Shown: positions 9,489 to 22,629 of the stretch, one piece after another
Numbering within the stretch: position 1 is the stretch's first letter
How the letters are laid out: every line of letters begins with the position of its first letter
Assembly: GCF_000213175.1 (NCBI RefSeq)
Contig: NW_009799103.1
Location: forward strand, 2,133,833 to 2,197,832
Direction: 5' to 3'
Length of the DNA: 64,000 bases
DNA from: Neurospora tetrasperma FGSC 2508
Lineage: Eukaryota; Ascomycota; Sordariomycetes; Sordariales; Sordariaceae
The notes under the pieces: model-generated
The model's input: the letters and a program-made list of their open reading frames with translations, nothing else
What the model was told of the DNA's origin: nothing
Databases searched by the model: none
Program-made: the position numbers and the translations under genes

Positions 9489-12400
9489 GATCGTTTTAAT
9501 ACCCTCTTAGAGGATAATTTTACTAGTTCCACAGAGAAATAGTTTATCCGTATATAGCCGACCTATCTGTAGGGAGCCGCCCATATATAATAGTATAATT
9601 AGTTCGACCCCGCTAGACGGTAGTACTTTCGTAAATCCCTAGGGGATCTGACTATAGCCTTAGTTAAATGGTTCACCCCCGATTCGGCAATTGTAACTAG
9701 GAAGTTCAACGAAGGGAGGCTATCGCTATATAATATCTACAAAAACGAAAACGCTATATTAATATGTATCTTAAAACAGCTCCGCCTCGGCCGAACTATA
9801 GGCATCCTCTCTAAGAGCGGTAACAACTAGCATAGCATAATAATTTAAATCTAGAATAGTATAAGCGTCAACATTAAGACGGTACTACGTACCCCCCTAT
9901 TGTTCAGCCAAATTAAGGACTACCTCGAAGATATTGAAAAGACTAAATCTATACTACTTATTATTGTAAGGAATAAGTATACTACTTATAGTAACTAATA
10001 AAACCGTTTCAATAAAATTTTTAAATAAACGACTAATTATAAGCGGAACTGCGAACACTATTGCAATTACAAATATAGTTATAACCGCAACCGTAGCCGC
10101 AACTACGGCAATAACTATAACTATAACTATAAATATACTAATAATTATAATTACAATCGGGCCAATAGCCGTAATTGCAATTAGCCCGGCCGTAGTAATA
10201 CTAATTATACTACTAGGGACTGTACCCCCGAGCGCAATAGAAGCCGTAACCGTAGCTACAACACTAGTAGAATTTGTACTAACTATATTTATAACAATTC
10301 GGACTCGGACCTCGCCAATTTCGCAGACGACTCAGAAGGATATAGCTCGGATAATTGGGTTTACTACGTATACAATAGCCAATTAATTTATTCCAAGTAC
10401 TTGAAAGAGTTCCATTTAGTAATTTTGAAATAATAATATATAAATTAATACTGTATTACTACTAGCACTAATATCGATAGGAATCTTGCCGCTATCCTTA
10501 ACTTAAACTTCTATAAGTATCGAAAGTATAAGTAAGACTTTCCCTCCCAAAATTAGCTATTCAATTATATTAACTTATACGAAGCTATAGCTCCCAAGGA
10601 CGAAGATACAGTATACTTTATTACTATCCTCCCCATTTAGAACGCTATCCCTTAAATAAACGAGCACTCTCGACGAGGACTACTATCTAAATTTACCTAC
10701 CTTCGCGTATTTATATAAACTACCCCCGAAACGAATTTAGTAAAAGTATATATAGATCCGGGTATAAGTAAGACGATTATTAGCCGTACCTTTCTTAATA
10801 CCCTCGAGTACAAAGTATCTACCGAATAATCAACTAAGGTAAAGGGAGTAGGAGGCAAGCCTATAAAATTAACAGAATAGGCTATATTTATATTCTATCT
10901 ACCCAATACGAACGCTAAGGGGTACCTAACCCTTTTAAAAACTACAACAACGGGCTAAGTAATTAATAATCTCGAACCCAATCCATTACTAGCCAATTCT
11001 TTTCTCGACCCGCAATAGGTAGACATTAATTACTATATACTCGAAGTTCGTTTTCTACAAAATAACTTTAGAACGGTATATAAAGTACTAAAATTACCGA
11101 ATTACTATATGAGGAAGGTTATTACAATAAAGAAGATAGTACTACGGCCTAGAGAGGAGCGTATAGTGCTAGTATACTATAGGGTAAACCTCCGCACACC
11201 CACCCCAAACCTACATACACCCAAAAACTAGGGAAATGTGGGACCGTGCAGCTGATGACACCTGACATTGTAAATCCCGTTTTTACCCGCAAAATTTCGT
11301 CCTTCAAATGTACGCAACATCCCCTCTAACTTGGTTATTTCTTTCGCTCTTTTTCACACGGCCAGTTGCACGCATTTACACCAGCACTTTGCACGTATTT
11401 CTACCAGCACTTTATACGTATCCACACTAGTACTTTATATATATTGTTTATACTCTCAACGTACGTAATCTTACTCAAATTAATTGACTTTAATCGTCTA
11501 TAAATGCTCTTAATTGCGTATAATCACTAACAGTTAATAGATATCACCTTCTTCTGCACAGCAGCCTCGCCGTTGTTGCAATTCAACTACCTCGTTATTT
11601 ATATTTGCAAATAATTATACCTCCTTCGATAGCAATACTAAATAGGCTATCCTACCCGACAATAGTACTTTTATTCTCCCGCCTACCGATTTAAATACTG
11701 CTATACGAAAGGTTATCGAAATATGCCGCCGCTATAGACTCAGGGTATTTATACTTCATACTGACTACTTTATAATAGGACTATATAAGGGCGAACTTTA
11801 TTGTACAATCTATCGCTATAACTATGCCGAAGCTACGGCTAACGTAGATGCGAATCCCTATAAGAAACGTCGTACAAGTACTAAAAAGATCGCTAATAAG
11901 TATTCCTTCTGTATTGTAGTCTAGTGCTTAAAGAAGAACGGTTATAAGTATTCGATATAAGCGATCGATTATATATACTAAGGCTACCTCCTATCCCGAG
12001 ATTTATCTTATTATTTAATTTTCCAACAATAGTCCCTCGATATAGAAAGCTATAATTATATTACGGGTTTCCTTCGTTAATAGGAGTTAACCGTACGTAA
12101 TATATATATAATAATTAAGAAGTAATACCCTAAACTACTTCTTATGTATAAAGACTTTGATAATATATGCTAAAGGTTACGCTGGTAAGATAATAGGGGT
12201 TACACTAATACACAAGTATTTATACGTACCGTCGAGAACGAGAAGGTTATTGCGCTTAAATACCATTAATTTAATTACTATTGTAATAATAAAAATTAAT
12301 AGGAAGAGGAGCCTACTATACTCCGCTATAATCTTTAGTATACAATTAAGTAAAGAAAAATATAGAGGCAATATCTATATACTCTACTCCTCGACGCTAC

Positions 12401-12978
12401 GTATAAAATAAATCAGTACTATATACTAATAATATACAGTATTATAATTACCCCTAAATGGTTATTAATACTAGTCTTACAAGTAGCTATTAACAACGAG
12501 AAGGATAAGGGGTTTAACTAGCTAATTAAGTATATTAAGAAGACTATAGATAATTTATCGGTTTTAAACCAACGGTTATTATTACTAATGGTAATAACTA
12601 GCTTATTAAAGCTATTAACCAAATCTTCACAAATATTCAACATTAGCATTGTATATAGTATAAAATACAGTTCCTCTGGGCAGAGCCAAAGTCCAGGGGA
12701 GACAGAGAGACGCCCTGGAACTTGCTTTTTCTCAAAAAGAAAAAAAAAAAAAAAAGGTCAAAGCTGAACTGAACAGATAACCTTTACAAAAGGTAACCCT
12801 AATAATAACCATTGAGCTATGAAGCGTAAAGAGTTTCTTAAATAAGTAGTTGGATTTCCTCCCCCATATTACTCCTTTAAAAAAATAAAATTAAAAAAAA
12901 AAATTAAAATAAAAACTCGAAGGCAAAATTTTAAATTTTTTTTTACTTTTTTTTCTCTTTTCCAGAATTTCCAATTTT

Positions 12979-12996
12979 TAACCCTAACCCTAACCC
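12979..12996. repeat. interstitial telomere-type repeat in R1b
   Basis: Three taaccc units at the position equivalent to 3685-3702. Their survival in both copies shows the motif was in the source element. Confidence 0.85.
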
Positions 12997-13173
12997 CTCC
13001 TCCGAATCTTCAGGGTCAAAGGTCTAGTCTGGGATTTGGTTATTTTTGGGACTTGGTCATTTTTGGAACTTGGTCATTTCCAAGCTACGGTCGCAACCAA
13101 AATTCTTATTTTTAACTTCTTTTGCATTTTTCTCGACAACCAGGGCGTGCACTACAATGCGACCGGTACCAAA

Positions 13174-13353
13174 ATGACCGCCTTTCTTTTCTGGTTATTT
13201 TTACACCATATGCAATTTGATGTACGCGATAATAGAAGAGGAATCTCCGTTGTAAAGGAAAAAGTGGCTTTTTCGCTCTGCTATTCAAACAGTGTCTTGC
13301 TTGGCGCTAAGTTTTCCTATTTGGGCCTGCCAAGCACGTGCCAAAACGGGTAA
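13174..13353 (+). CDS. possible small frame in R1b, 59 codons, function unknown
   Basis: Counterpart of 3889-4068, with the same ATG context, the same length and the same TAA. The open frame here also continues upstream to an ATG at 13036 (105 codons), but copy a has a stop in that upstream part, so the shorter start is the one both copies support. It keeps FDVRD, KEKV, VLLGAK and YLGLPSTCQ. No known family is recognised and coding status is doubtful. Confidence 0.2.
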   Translation: MTAFLFWLFLHHMQFDVRDNRRGISVVKEKVAFSLCYSNSVLLGAKFSYLGLPSTCQNG

Positions 13354-16300
13354 TTTTCTGCATTCTGGCCTATTATAGACAGATACGCCGCGCCTTCCTC
13401 GCTTGCGGCGTTGGAGTGGGCCTATAGACCACGACCTTTAGTATAGATCTTCCATGTCACCTTTCGGGCCCACGACAACGGCCGGGCAAGCTCTGAAAGC
13501 ATGGGCGTCTCAATTAACTACAACATTATTGAATATTTCAAAGATAATTGGGAGCGTATAGAGCTAGATAGTAATAAGCAGCAGTTTAGTAATTAGGGTA
13601 AGGATGGCGAAGAATCTAGTAAGGAGGAGGATGGTAGTAATAATTCCAATAGTACTCAAGCGGCGGCTCGGAAAATATAACGAGAGGTAATAGATTAATA
13701 TAGTTAAAATAATCTTAATCGATTATACTATATATATAAAAAGATTAAAATAATTATAAGGACGTAGGCTAAACTAGGCCCGCTCCCTACGAAGGTTACC
13801 AATTTATAGGCAGGCTTCTTTTACGTATAGTAATATATAATCTATACCCTATTAGTACCGGAGTTTAAAGCCGCCTTATCACTTCTATATCGCCAAGTTA
13901 AGGAAGTACAGGAAACTATTATTAAATAAATTACAGCCAACTTACTCCTTTATAAGAAGGAGTAGGCTAGTTATTACACGAAGAACTATTTAAATTGTAG
14001 GTAACGGACTATATCGCTAAATAAATCTAATAATAACTCCTTTAAATTATATAGGTTATTTACTCGTAGCAGTCTAAGAGATCTATACTATACTAATAAT
14101 AAATATATTACCCACTATTATATCTATTTGAAGGAGGAGGTTACAAAGGCAGCCTTACGCATACGTATAGACTAGATCGGACGCCTATAGGTAGGCAATA
14201 CTTCTCTTAATATAATAGCGTAGGTATAAAGTTACTCACTCGCTAGTATAACTAATTGAAAATTATTCTCCCTACTACTAATCACCCTAGTACACCCCTT
14301 AAGTTATATATTTAATAGTTTAGAGCCTAGTATAGCTTCCCTTATGTCTATAAGATGGAAGTAAAGAGGGAAGCTAGTAAGACGGTCTTAGTTACAAAGG
14401 ATAATTGTTATTTATTTTAGTATTTGGTTCAACGATGGGTAAGATTACTACTATCCCCTTCCCGGTTATCCCTATACTAACTACTACGTTGGGATATGGT
14501 AGATAAATATTTATATCTTCGCTTGGCCGCTAAGGGTATACCTAAAGGTCGCCCTCCTAAATAGGGTAGCCTATTTAGCGATGAAGCTATTCTACTAAGT
14601 AGGTTATCTAGCCGGGTAACCCAGGGCAAGAAAGCTAGTACGGTAGCGCCCCGTAGTAGATCGAGGAATACCCAGCCTATACGGGCTTTAATACGGCGAA
14701 ATTACTCCTAGTACGAGGTGGGGCCTAGTATTGAGTAACTAAATGCCCAAAACGAAATATATAGCTATATTAAGGTACCTGACGAAAATAAGGATGAGGA
14801 TAACGAATTAGGTAGATATTAGGAAGCGAGGGCGAGAGAGGAGGTTATTAAAATATTATCAATAGCCTCCTCTAACGAGCTATCTGAGTTGTTAAATATT
14901 AGTATTTAGAGTAGAGTAGAGTAGAGTTCCCTCAATACTATAAAAGTATTACCAGATTGGCGCTGTTACATTTACTATATGGGATTTGCTGGGTTAGAAT
15001 GTTGTAAGACATCACAAATCACGGTTTTTACGGCTAAAACGACGTATTTTACATAATAGCTAATATCCCCCCTTTTTGAGTGTATGTAGGTTTGGGGTGG
15101 GTGTGCGGAGGTTTACCTATACTATATTACCCTCCCGAAGGATAGAAGCTTCTTCGATTCTTCTTACCCTGCTACTGTAAGCGCTATTATCAATACCTAC
15201 TCCCTTATAATCGCTTTAATAAAAAACATAATTAGTAAAATAGTTACTATTCCCCGGAAGTAAAAGATCGGCAAGATAACGGAATATAATGTAAACGTCT
15301 TTATCGCTACAATATAAACCGACGTTTACTATACCGCTATAACTACCTAGGTTTTAAATATTATAGAGAACAATGGACTAATAGTCGATTAAATAATTAA
15401 TACTGTCTATCAAGCATACTACATCCCAACAAACGTCGACCTCAACTTTGATATTACTACTCTTACTAACGTAATAACTATACTACCCGTAACGCTAAAC
15501 CGAACCGATATAATGCCCGACCCCGTATCTACCGAAACCCAATTCCCCCTACCCAAAATACTAAAAAAATAGTTAACTCTAAGCATCCCAATGGATAAAA
15601 AGGTACCTAAAATTATAATAGAAGAGTGTGTACATATTTACGTCGGTAATGAATAAATGGTAGGGGTATTGAAATATTTTACTATTCAATTTTCTAAGCT
15701 ATAGAAAGAGGGCAGGATTCATTCAACGAGGATATAATAAAAGTGCTATTAGTATATAGTTAGTAGAACTATAAAGTAACCGCTAAAATATACCTAGTAA
15801 ATAAAAAGGATCAGGTAATATTCGACAAAATCTTCGATACTTTATATAACCAAGGTAAAATGGATTGGGTAGAATACGCTATACCCTTTACACACCCTAT
15901 CTTTATTATATAGCGCGAAATAAAGAACAGCCGTAAAGGCTGTCTAGTAATCGATCTACGAATCCTAAATAGTATAATAATCCTGAATAATTACCCCCTA
16001 CTACTATAGGGAGAGATTATCGCCTTTATAAGGGGTAAGGTGATTATTATAATTATTAATACCGTGTCCTTTTTCTACTAATTTAGAGTATAGTAGAAAT
16101 ATCAGGACTAATTTATATTAATTACCTATAGAGGCCTCGAATAATTTATAGTAATATAAAAAGGCTTTAAAAATACCTTAATATATATATAATACTTGAT
16201 AAATATATTATTATAAGACTATAGGGAATATTATTATATTTATATTGACGATATTGTGATTGCGTCCGATTTGGTAGATAATTATTACAAATATTTAGAC

Positions 16301-16789
16301 GCTATATTTTCCCTATTCGTTTGAAAAAACATCGTCTTATTCCCCAAAATATTATATTTAGAATACCTTAAGGCGTTTACTCCGCGGGCACCCGGGTCGT
16401 CTTACACGGGCACCCAACCTTATACGAGCACCCTGCGGGTTAGGGTTTAACGTGTAGATTTTTTTCTTTCAACCCTTTAATACCATCAAACAGTAACCAT
16501 ACAACTACATTTCCATACAAACGGTGCCCAGCCTAATTAACTAGTAGAACCCCCATTCACTTGTACTTATACTTGATACCTAGATCTTTGAACCTTCTTT
16601 TTGCTCCCTCTTTATAACTAGACTAGCTGTAAACACCAGAATAGGCTAGAATCGACCGTACGTACGTGGATTTTAATCGTATTAATTACTAGAAGTATTT
16701 ATTGACCTTCCTAAAGATTTAGAACTATTCAAAGACTAAAATAGCGTTAATCCGAGAACCAACCACAACTACACCCATCGACCTCACCT

Positions 16790-18790
16790 ACATTGAAGAC
16801 GGCGATACCTCTAATAATACTATTACTAATCCAGCCAGTAATAAAGAGGAGGAGTGGGAAGGCTTCTTTGACAACGATAACAAACCCGAAAATAAGCTCG
16901 TTAATTATAGAGATAGGATTATTAATCTACCCTCTAGTACTATACTTTCTACGGTTACAATTAAAAGTTCTTTATAAAGCTATTAACGAATAGGTAAAGG
17001 CTTACGGATTTGCAATTAACTATATATAAGGCTGCGGTAAGCCTAGAGCTACTATTAAAGACTATATACAATATTATATGATTTATAACCGTTAGAGTAA
17101 ACCCCGGGAATCTATAGTAACTACTCGAAAGATAGCCTTACGTAAGTATAAATATAAATAGAAAATACTTATAAATAAGGATATCAAAGGCGATAGTCTT
17201 TAGTACTTTCGCTTACATTTTAATCCAAACTTCTAAATTTACAACTATAGCTAGTCCTAGTACCTATCTACGCACCCCCAATACTATAAAATAAAGCTAG
17301 ATATTTTCAAGAAGATTAATGATACTTCGAAATTTAATACTATATAAATTCGAAAGATTATGATTATAGTACGAAAGGAGTTTCCTAGATTTATATATAT
17401 ACGAGCTAATATATACAATGTACGCGCAAAGATTCGACGTTGTAATCTCGATGGCTATACCCCTACTAGTACCCTAATAAAGTTATTTAATAATAATAAT
17501 ATTGAATACATCAAAAAGATGGATCTAAAAGATTTAGAACGTTTATTAGGTCTTATCTTAATTTTCCAAACTCATATAGAAATAGCCAAAATATTTCTAA
17601 AGGTCATAATTATAGACAATATATATAATACTAATCGGTTTAATTACCCCTTCTACTAAGTTTCAAGCGTCTCTTCTATTAGTACAATATTTAATTATAT
17701 CTTTAGTATTATTAACGACGAGAAAAAGGAAGCCTCTAATTTTTTAGTCGAGGCTACCTATAAATTGAAATTGCAATATAATTCACTAACTCCCTGTACT
17801 ATTATTACAAATAAGTATAAAGAAATAAAGTACGTATTAGGTAGAGTATTCCCTAATACCCAACAATAACTCTATTTATTCTATATTATTAAAAACGTTC
17901 TATTTAATGCCAAAAAGAAATAGAAGAAGTAGAAAGATAATAGAGATAATAACTCTAAGGATAAGGAGGGTAAAGATAATTAGGAGAATCCGGTTTCTTT
18001 TAATCTAACCGATTAAATAGTCTACTCATTAATACAAACCAGCGGTACTTTTAGTAAATCGATTACTTCTATGGTTAAAATACCAAGATTATAAATACTC
18101 CCTATAGTATTGTGGCTATATTCAAGCTTATAATATATACTAATATCGAGCTAGAGTTCTAAGCAGCTTAAAAAAAATTAAAGAAGCAATTCGAAGGTCA
18201 AATACTAGTTCTTCAATATATTTAGAAGAACTGGCTACCCATTAGAGATCAATAGGCATACTATTATATTAAGAAATACCGCAATTTTAGGATTAGAGTC
18301 ACATTACCCGTTGAATCGAATAACCTCAACGTTAAAAGCTACCTTCTTAATAGTAATAATGATATCTATAAACTAGTTATTACTATTATAGAGATAACTG
18401 CTAATCAATACCAAAATTTCAAAGAGCAAATAGTAAAGCAGCAAACCCGCCAACGATAAGAGTATATTAACCGTATATATCTAGGCAAACTACAGCTACA
18501 AATTAATTATATTACCCTCGAATTAATTAATAATAATTACCTTTAAGCGGATAAGAGTATATATAATAACTCGCCTACTCTAGAGCCCTATAATAAAAAA
18601 TACAATATCCCTACCTAATATAGTCTACTTTATCAATATACTATATTCAATAGGATAATAGTAAAAAAGACTCTTAAACTTACTTATATACATTACTACT
18701 AGTATTACAAAGAGCCTCTTGTATATAACTACTTCTATTTAATTTTATCTATTAAGGTATTATAATTAATTTATCTCTTTTAATAGAATC
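16790..18790 (+). pseudogene. MULE-2 transposase, inactive
   Basis: Read from fragments: an N-terminal domain with KPRESIVTTRK (near 17099-17131) of the FAR1/WRKY-like type that precedes MULE cores, then a 99-codon open stretch (17360-17659) with DGYTPTSTLIKLF, LLGLILIF and DNIYNTNRF, the last holding the first catalytic aspartate. Further on are TIITNKY (near 17800) at the place of the second aspartate, now asparagine, and VFPNTQQ with a degraded histidine block (near 17848-17895). Spacing fits a MULE DDE domain. Damage is of RIP type and lighter inside the open stretch. Confidence 0.75.
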
Positions 18791-19189
18791 TCAACGATTT
18801 CTACCTTCGCCTTCGAGACCCCCGCGTTATTCGTACGAAGAGAGGCCGCCCCAAGAATTCTACTAAATTTATCCCTGACGAGCATACCCATCTTATAGTA
18901 AAGTAAAGGCAAAAAATCCTGAAGAGTAATAGAGGAAGTAAGAAAGTTAAATATATTAAGTAAAGTAATTTTAATAATCTTCCTCGTCTACAACCGAGCA
19001 TACGCCGCTACAAATCTTATTAGGAGAGTAATAATATTGACGAGCTAGCTCCCAATTCTACTACTAGTAAGGCTACTAAACGTAAGTGTATATAAGAGCC
19101 GGTCAACTTTAATACTTCTACCTATAGTAGCGAATCGGATATAGTATTTAAAAGTAACTTAGAGCTAAAACTAGTATTAGATTATTTTT

Positions 19190-19445
19190 AAGTAGCTATA
19201 TTAGATATAGAATTAGAGTTAGAGTTAGAATTAGAATCATAATCGATACAGCTCCTATTTTTAAAATTCCTACCTTTAAGACTCCTACCTTTTAAATTCT
19301 CTCTGATATTCAATTTTAGTCACTCTTTAGAATTGGAATTACAATTTAAATCCTTGCCCTCTCTAGAGCCAACTCCCTCTCTAGAGCGTACGCTAGAGCC
19401 CGCGCTAGAGCCTACGCTAGAGCTAGAGCCGTAGTTATCTCTAGA
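19190..19445. repeat. low-complexity tract near the right end of MULE-2
   Basis: Degenerate tandem units tagagtt/agaatt (19200-19240) followed by a run of ctagagcc-type units (about 19360-19432). These would encode an acidic or serine/arginine-rich tail depending on frame. Probably slippage-grown sequence of the transposase tail. Confidence 0.5.
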
Positions 19446-20058
19446 TCGATAGTAGTCGTTTCTAGAAATACCCTTAAAAGAGCCAGTACTAGTACTCAAC
19501 TCTATTGAAGTAGTCGTACTAGCAATGAGCTCCCTAATTAAGTAAGTAGTTAAATACAAGAGAGAGAGAGCTCAACTAGGCTTACCAATACCCCAAAAAA
19601 CGAAGTAGGTAGAGGTAGTTAGAAAGTATATAAATGAATGTTATAAACTTTAGTGCCTTATATTCAAGACATTACATACCATAGAAATCTCTATGCAAAA
19701 CCATATTACTGGACATTACTATTATTTTTTAGGGTAGATGTAATACTATGGAGTTTACTATGTAAGCGCTAATTTACGTGAAATAAATGGTTAATTCGGG
19801 TGCCCGTATAAGGTTGGGTGCCCGTGTAAGACGACCCGGGTGCCCGCGGAGTAAATGCCTACCTTAATATTGAACTATTAAATTTCTATATTAATACTTT
19901 TAATTTATTAACTATAAAAGAGCGTATCGAAGCTTTTAAAATCCTAGTTTTCCCGGACAACCTAAAAGCACTAGAGCAATATATTAGAAATACAGGCTTT
20001 CTCCGCCATCTGATCCTATACTACGCCCAATTGGTAAATCTATTATAATATTGTAAAG

Positions 20059-20300
20059 TGTTACAGCACTAGAAACTACGACACCGAAGCTTTGGCGTTC
20101 CCCTGCTGCAGTATCATAGATCCGAGTTATGTCCTTAGCCCTTGTCTCTACCCTATAATATATATAATTTAAGAGTAGAGTTTTTGTTGCTCTCTTTTGA
20201 TCTTTCCCCCTTTGTATAATAATACGTCTTTTCTAAAGTCCTTGTTAGTCGGTATCGTGATAGATTATTGCACTTTTTCTTTTATAGTTACTAAGCCCGA
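20059..20300 (+). repeat. candidate 5' LTR/leader of G2
   Basis: Starts TGTTACAG exactly where G1 stops and keeps near-normal composition. It ends somewhere before the gag frame at 20316. No second copy exists in the window, so LTR status rests on position only. Confidence 0.35.
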
Positions 20301-22629
20301 TGATGCCCTATTGTTTTGCTTTCGACTAACTTTAGAATCGGTGCCGACTCCGAATTTTCTTTAATCCGAGACCCTATATACTACCTAGCCACCTTATATA
20401 TTACCCTAATTATAGATTCTACTTCTAGCGCTTCGTTTAATATATTCACACTAGATTTTAGTATAGGAACCCTATATAATATTCTAGCCCGCGACCTCTT
20501 TCTTAAAGGAGAATGGCTATATATTTATACGGTTATTCTCTCTATTGAGAGTAACCTATCCGGCCTTACTTCGGTAATAGAACGGGATTTAAATTTGTTC
20601 TCCTAATTCTAACTCTACTTTAGGGCTATTAAGACCTAGTTCTCGAATACCTATACGCGTATCTTTGAATTTTAGTAATAGGCCGAGGCGGTTAGTAATT
20701 AAGCCTTGTAAGTTTAATAGTAGGTTAAAGCGGTTAGGAATTAAGCCCTATAAACCTAGTAGTAGATTTTGGAAATTAAAGTTTAAATATAATGATGTAT
20801 TATTAAGGCTATAGTATAGGTATGGGATTAGGTTGTTTAGGTTGTTACTTAAGCCTAATAATTCTATTATAATCTTACTATAATGTTTACTTAAGTGGTA
20901 TCCTACTAGCTACGAGGCGCCGAGCCCTTTGTTTTTTTCGGGCGCCGAGACTTCCCTTATCAAACGATAATAAGAGTATACTAATTAGAAATTGTGTGTT
21001 TATATTAAGTTTACTTTTAATAATATAATTTACCCTACCCCGGCTAATTATAATCTTTATATCTCTTAATAATTATTTAGTAATATTTATACCTAAGTAC
21101 AGTCTAAGGTCGATATTATTGCGTTGGTTCCCTTCGATTCCTCTATTTAGCCTTTAAGCCTCTTCGATTTTTAGGACCTTTTTAAATAGTTTAACCCCTA
21201 CTATATTACCTTTAATATTTATATTGAGGCGGTATAGGAAATAGACTATCTTAAGTAGGGCGGTTCTATCTTTGCCGATCTTATTATAAAGTTTATTAAG
21301 TTAGTAGATTTTTACGAGTTTGATAGATAGCGGAGGGTTAACGCTTTTAAAGCGAAGGTTAGCCGGGAATTTTAGGATGCCTTAGTTATTATTATTATAC
21401 GCCCGGCCCCTATAGATTTCGATACGGAAGTAATGCTCCTATACGAGCTTACAAATAATATCTCCGATAGGTTGTACTACGATTAAAGCGGTGCTATTCT
21501 GTCCTCGTCCTAGTCCGGGTACTCTAATAATATAAGTAACCCTATAGTTTTCGGTAAAGTTTAAATACCCCCCGCTAAGAAAAGCCCCCTTACTTAGGCC
21601 GAAAAAGACCGTTAGATAAAGAATAACTTTTATATATACTGTAGCGGTGTAGGCTATTATATAATAGCCTATATTATAAAGAGAAAAAAGTTGGCCGGCT
21701 TTGCCGCCGTTTCTACAATAGTTAAAGTAGAAGTGGGAAAAACTTAACCTCTAGTAAAAAACGCTATTGGAGGAGGAAAATAAGGGAACCTAATAATTTT
21801 TATTTATATTCTATAGGCTTTAATACTCATTTTTTATTCTCTAGCTTTTTAGGGACCGGCTCTCTAGCGCCTATTCCCTATTCGGCTATAATCGATTCTG
21901 GGTATTTTCTTATAGGCTTTATCGATTCCACTTTTACATAAAACTATAACCTTCCTATTATACTATTACTTTACTTCTATATTTTAAGGTTTGTAAATAG
22001 TTAGGAGGATAGGAAAATTTTCGAATACTATATTATCTCCCTAAGTATTAGGTCTTTTATAGACGGGTTAGCGCTCTATATTTGGCCATTCGGCGGCCCC
22101 GATATTATCTTCCGCCTACTGTAGCTACGGAAGTATAACCCTACGATTAATTAGATTAAAGGAATGTTAAAATTATTAAGTATTATAGTAATTAAAATTC
22201 CACTACCCCTCCCTCGCATTAATATTATTGTACTATTATTCCCTCCCAACTACCTAACCCAACCTTCGAAACTTATACCTTACAATTATTCTAGCCCGAT
22301 ATTAAAACCCTTAAGATAGTACTATTGTACCCCCTCCTTTACTAAGAGGTTATGTATTAGCGGCCGTTCATAGCCTAAGGATAATACTATTCGTCTATTT
22401 TCTACCCCTAATTTCTTATTTACGTATAAGAAATCCGGCGTAGAGGTCTACTCTTTTACTCCGGTGCAATTATATTATTCTAAAGAAGAATTTGAATTGT
22501 ATATTGTCCTATATTTATTAACCCCGCTACCGACTTAGATTAAACAATACGTGACTTTAATAATATACGCTTTGGACTATCCTTAAAAAGAGATTAATTA
22601 AGATACCCCTCCCTAATGCTATTGCGGGT

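Larger units (their letters stand above)
12666..13516. repeat. repeat R1, copy b (851 bp), inside MULE-1
   Basis: Second copy of R1, same orientation as R1a, with the same left hairpin, A tract, telomere-type triplet and 17-base units. The uninterrupted MULE-3 sequence near 43100-43170 shows that R1b is an insertion. RIP damage is light compared with the MULE on either side. Confidence 0.75.
11560..14900 (+). pseudogene. MULE-1 transposase, inactive, split by R1
   Basis: Nuclear DDE transposase of the MULE family. Blocks in order: an N-terminal segment of the kind that precedes the MULE core (about 11620-12150), a stretch reading YPKLLLMYKDFDNIYQ (near 12128-12175), LLDATYK (near 12388-12408), which is the DxTYK motif with the first catalytic aspartate, VIITNGN (near 12572-12592), where the family has TD or DG around the second aspartate, and a degraded QHxHC...H block (near 12638). 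R1 then interrupts at 12666. The C-terminal part resumes at 13517 and ends with acidic sequence near 14870. The second aspartate reads as asparagine, and many glutamine or tryptophan codons are now TAG. Confidence 0.75.
11182..15117 (+). mobile_element. MULE-1, Hop-like Mutator transposon with R1 inserted
   Basis: Complete-length Mutator-like DNA transposon inserted in G1. The terminal inverted repeats are about 44 bp (11182-11227 and 15074-15117) and share the core cacacccaccccaaacct. A perfect 9-bp target duplication, tatactata, flanks it at 11173-11181 and 15118-15126, as usual for MULEs. Without R1b it would be about 3.08 kb, close to the fungal Hop element. It is the same family as MULE-3: TIR core and subterminal gatgacacctgacattg are shared. 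Coding sequence is RIP-damaged. Confidence 0.9.
16372..19859 (+). mobile_element. MULE-2, Mutator-like transposon with 62-bp TIRs
   Basis: 3488-bp DNA transposon inserted in the RT of G1. The TIRs are at 16372-16433 and 19798-19859, nearly identical, with the motif GGGCACCC (or GAGCACCC) three times in each. An 8-bp target duplication, taccttaa, flanks it at 16364-16371 and 19860-19867. The family differs from MULE-1/3 and from MULE-4 in both ends and protein. Just inside the left TIR is a telomere-like gggttagggtttaacg (16436-16451). Confidence 0.9.
9489..20058 (+). mobile_element. Gypsy-type LTR retrotransposon fossil G1, broken and split by two MULEs
   Basis: Old Ty3/Gypsy copy on the plus strand. 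Visible parts in order are gag (about 9489-9950) with an asparagine/arginine-rich C-terminal stretch (10020-10260), aspartic protease (about 10740-11100), the MULE-1 insertion, the linker and first part of reverse transcriptase (about 15127-16363) with a readable YIDDIVIAS block near 16240, the MULE-2 insertion, and the RT thumb region (19868-20040). No LTR is visible: the left end abuts LINE L5 and the right end is cut by G2 at 20059. It is broken, with many RIP-type breaks. It is older than both MULEs and than G2. Confidence 0.75.

Noticed and set aside
10020-10260. Short-period repeats of tataac/cgcaac that could look like a CRISPR or satellite array
   Set aside because: They encode an asparagine/arginine/tyrosine-rich gag tail in frame with G1, units vary, and CRISPR is not expected in a fungus.
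18801-19559. Open minus-strand frames across MULE-2 with serine/glycine/arginine-rich translations
   Set aside because: They lie over the low-complexity tail of the MULE on the opposite strand. Nothing in them resembles a domain and AT-rich repeats readily leave such frames.
20930-20957. GC-rich hairpin flanking a T run (ggcgccgag ... cgggcgccgag) near a possible tRNA-like stretch
   Set aside because: No A box, B box or cloverleaf could be fitted. It is inside the gag region of G2.
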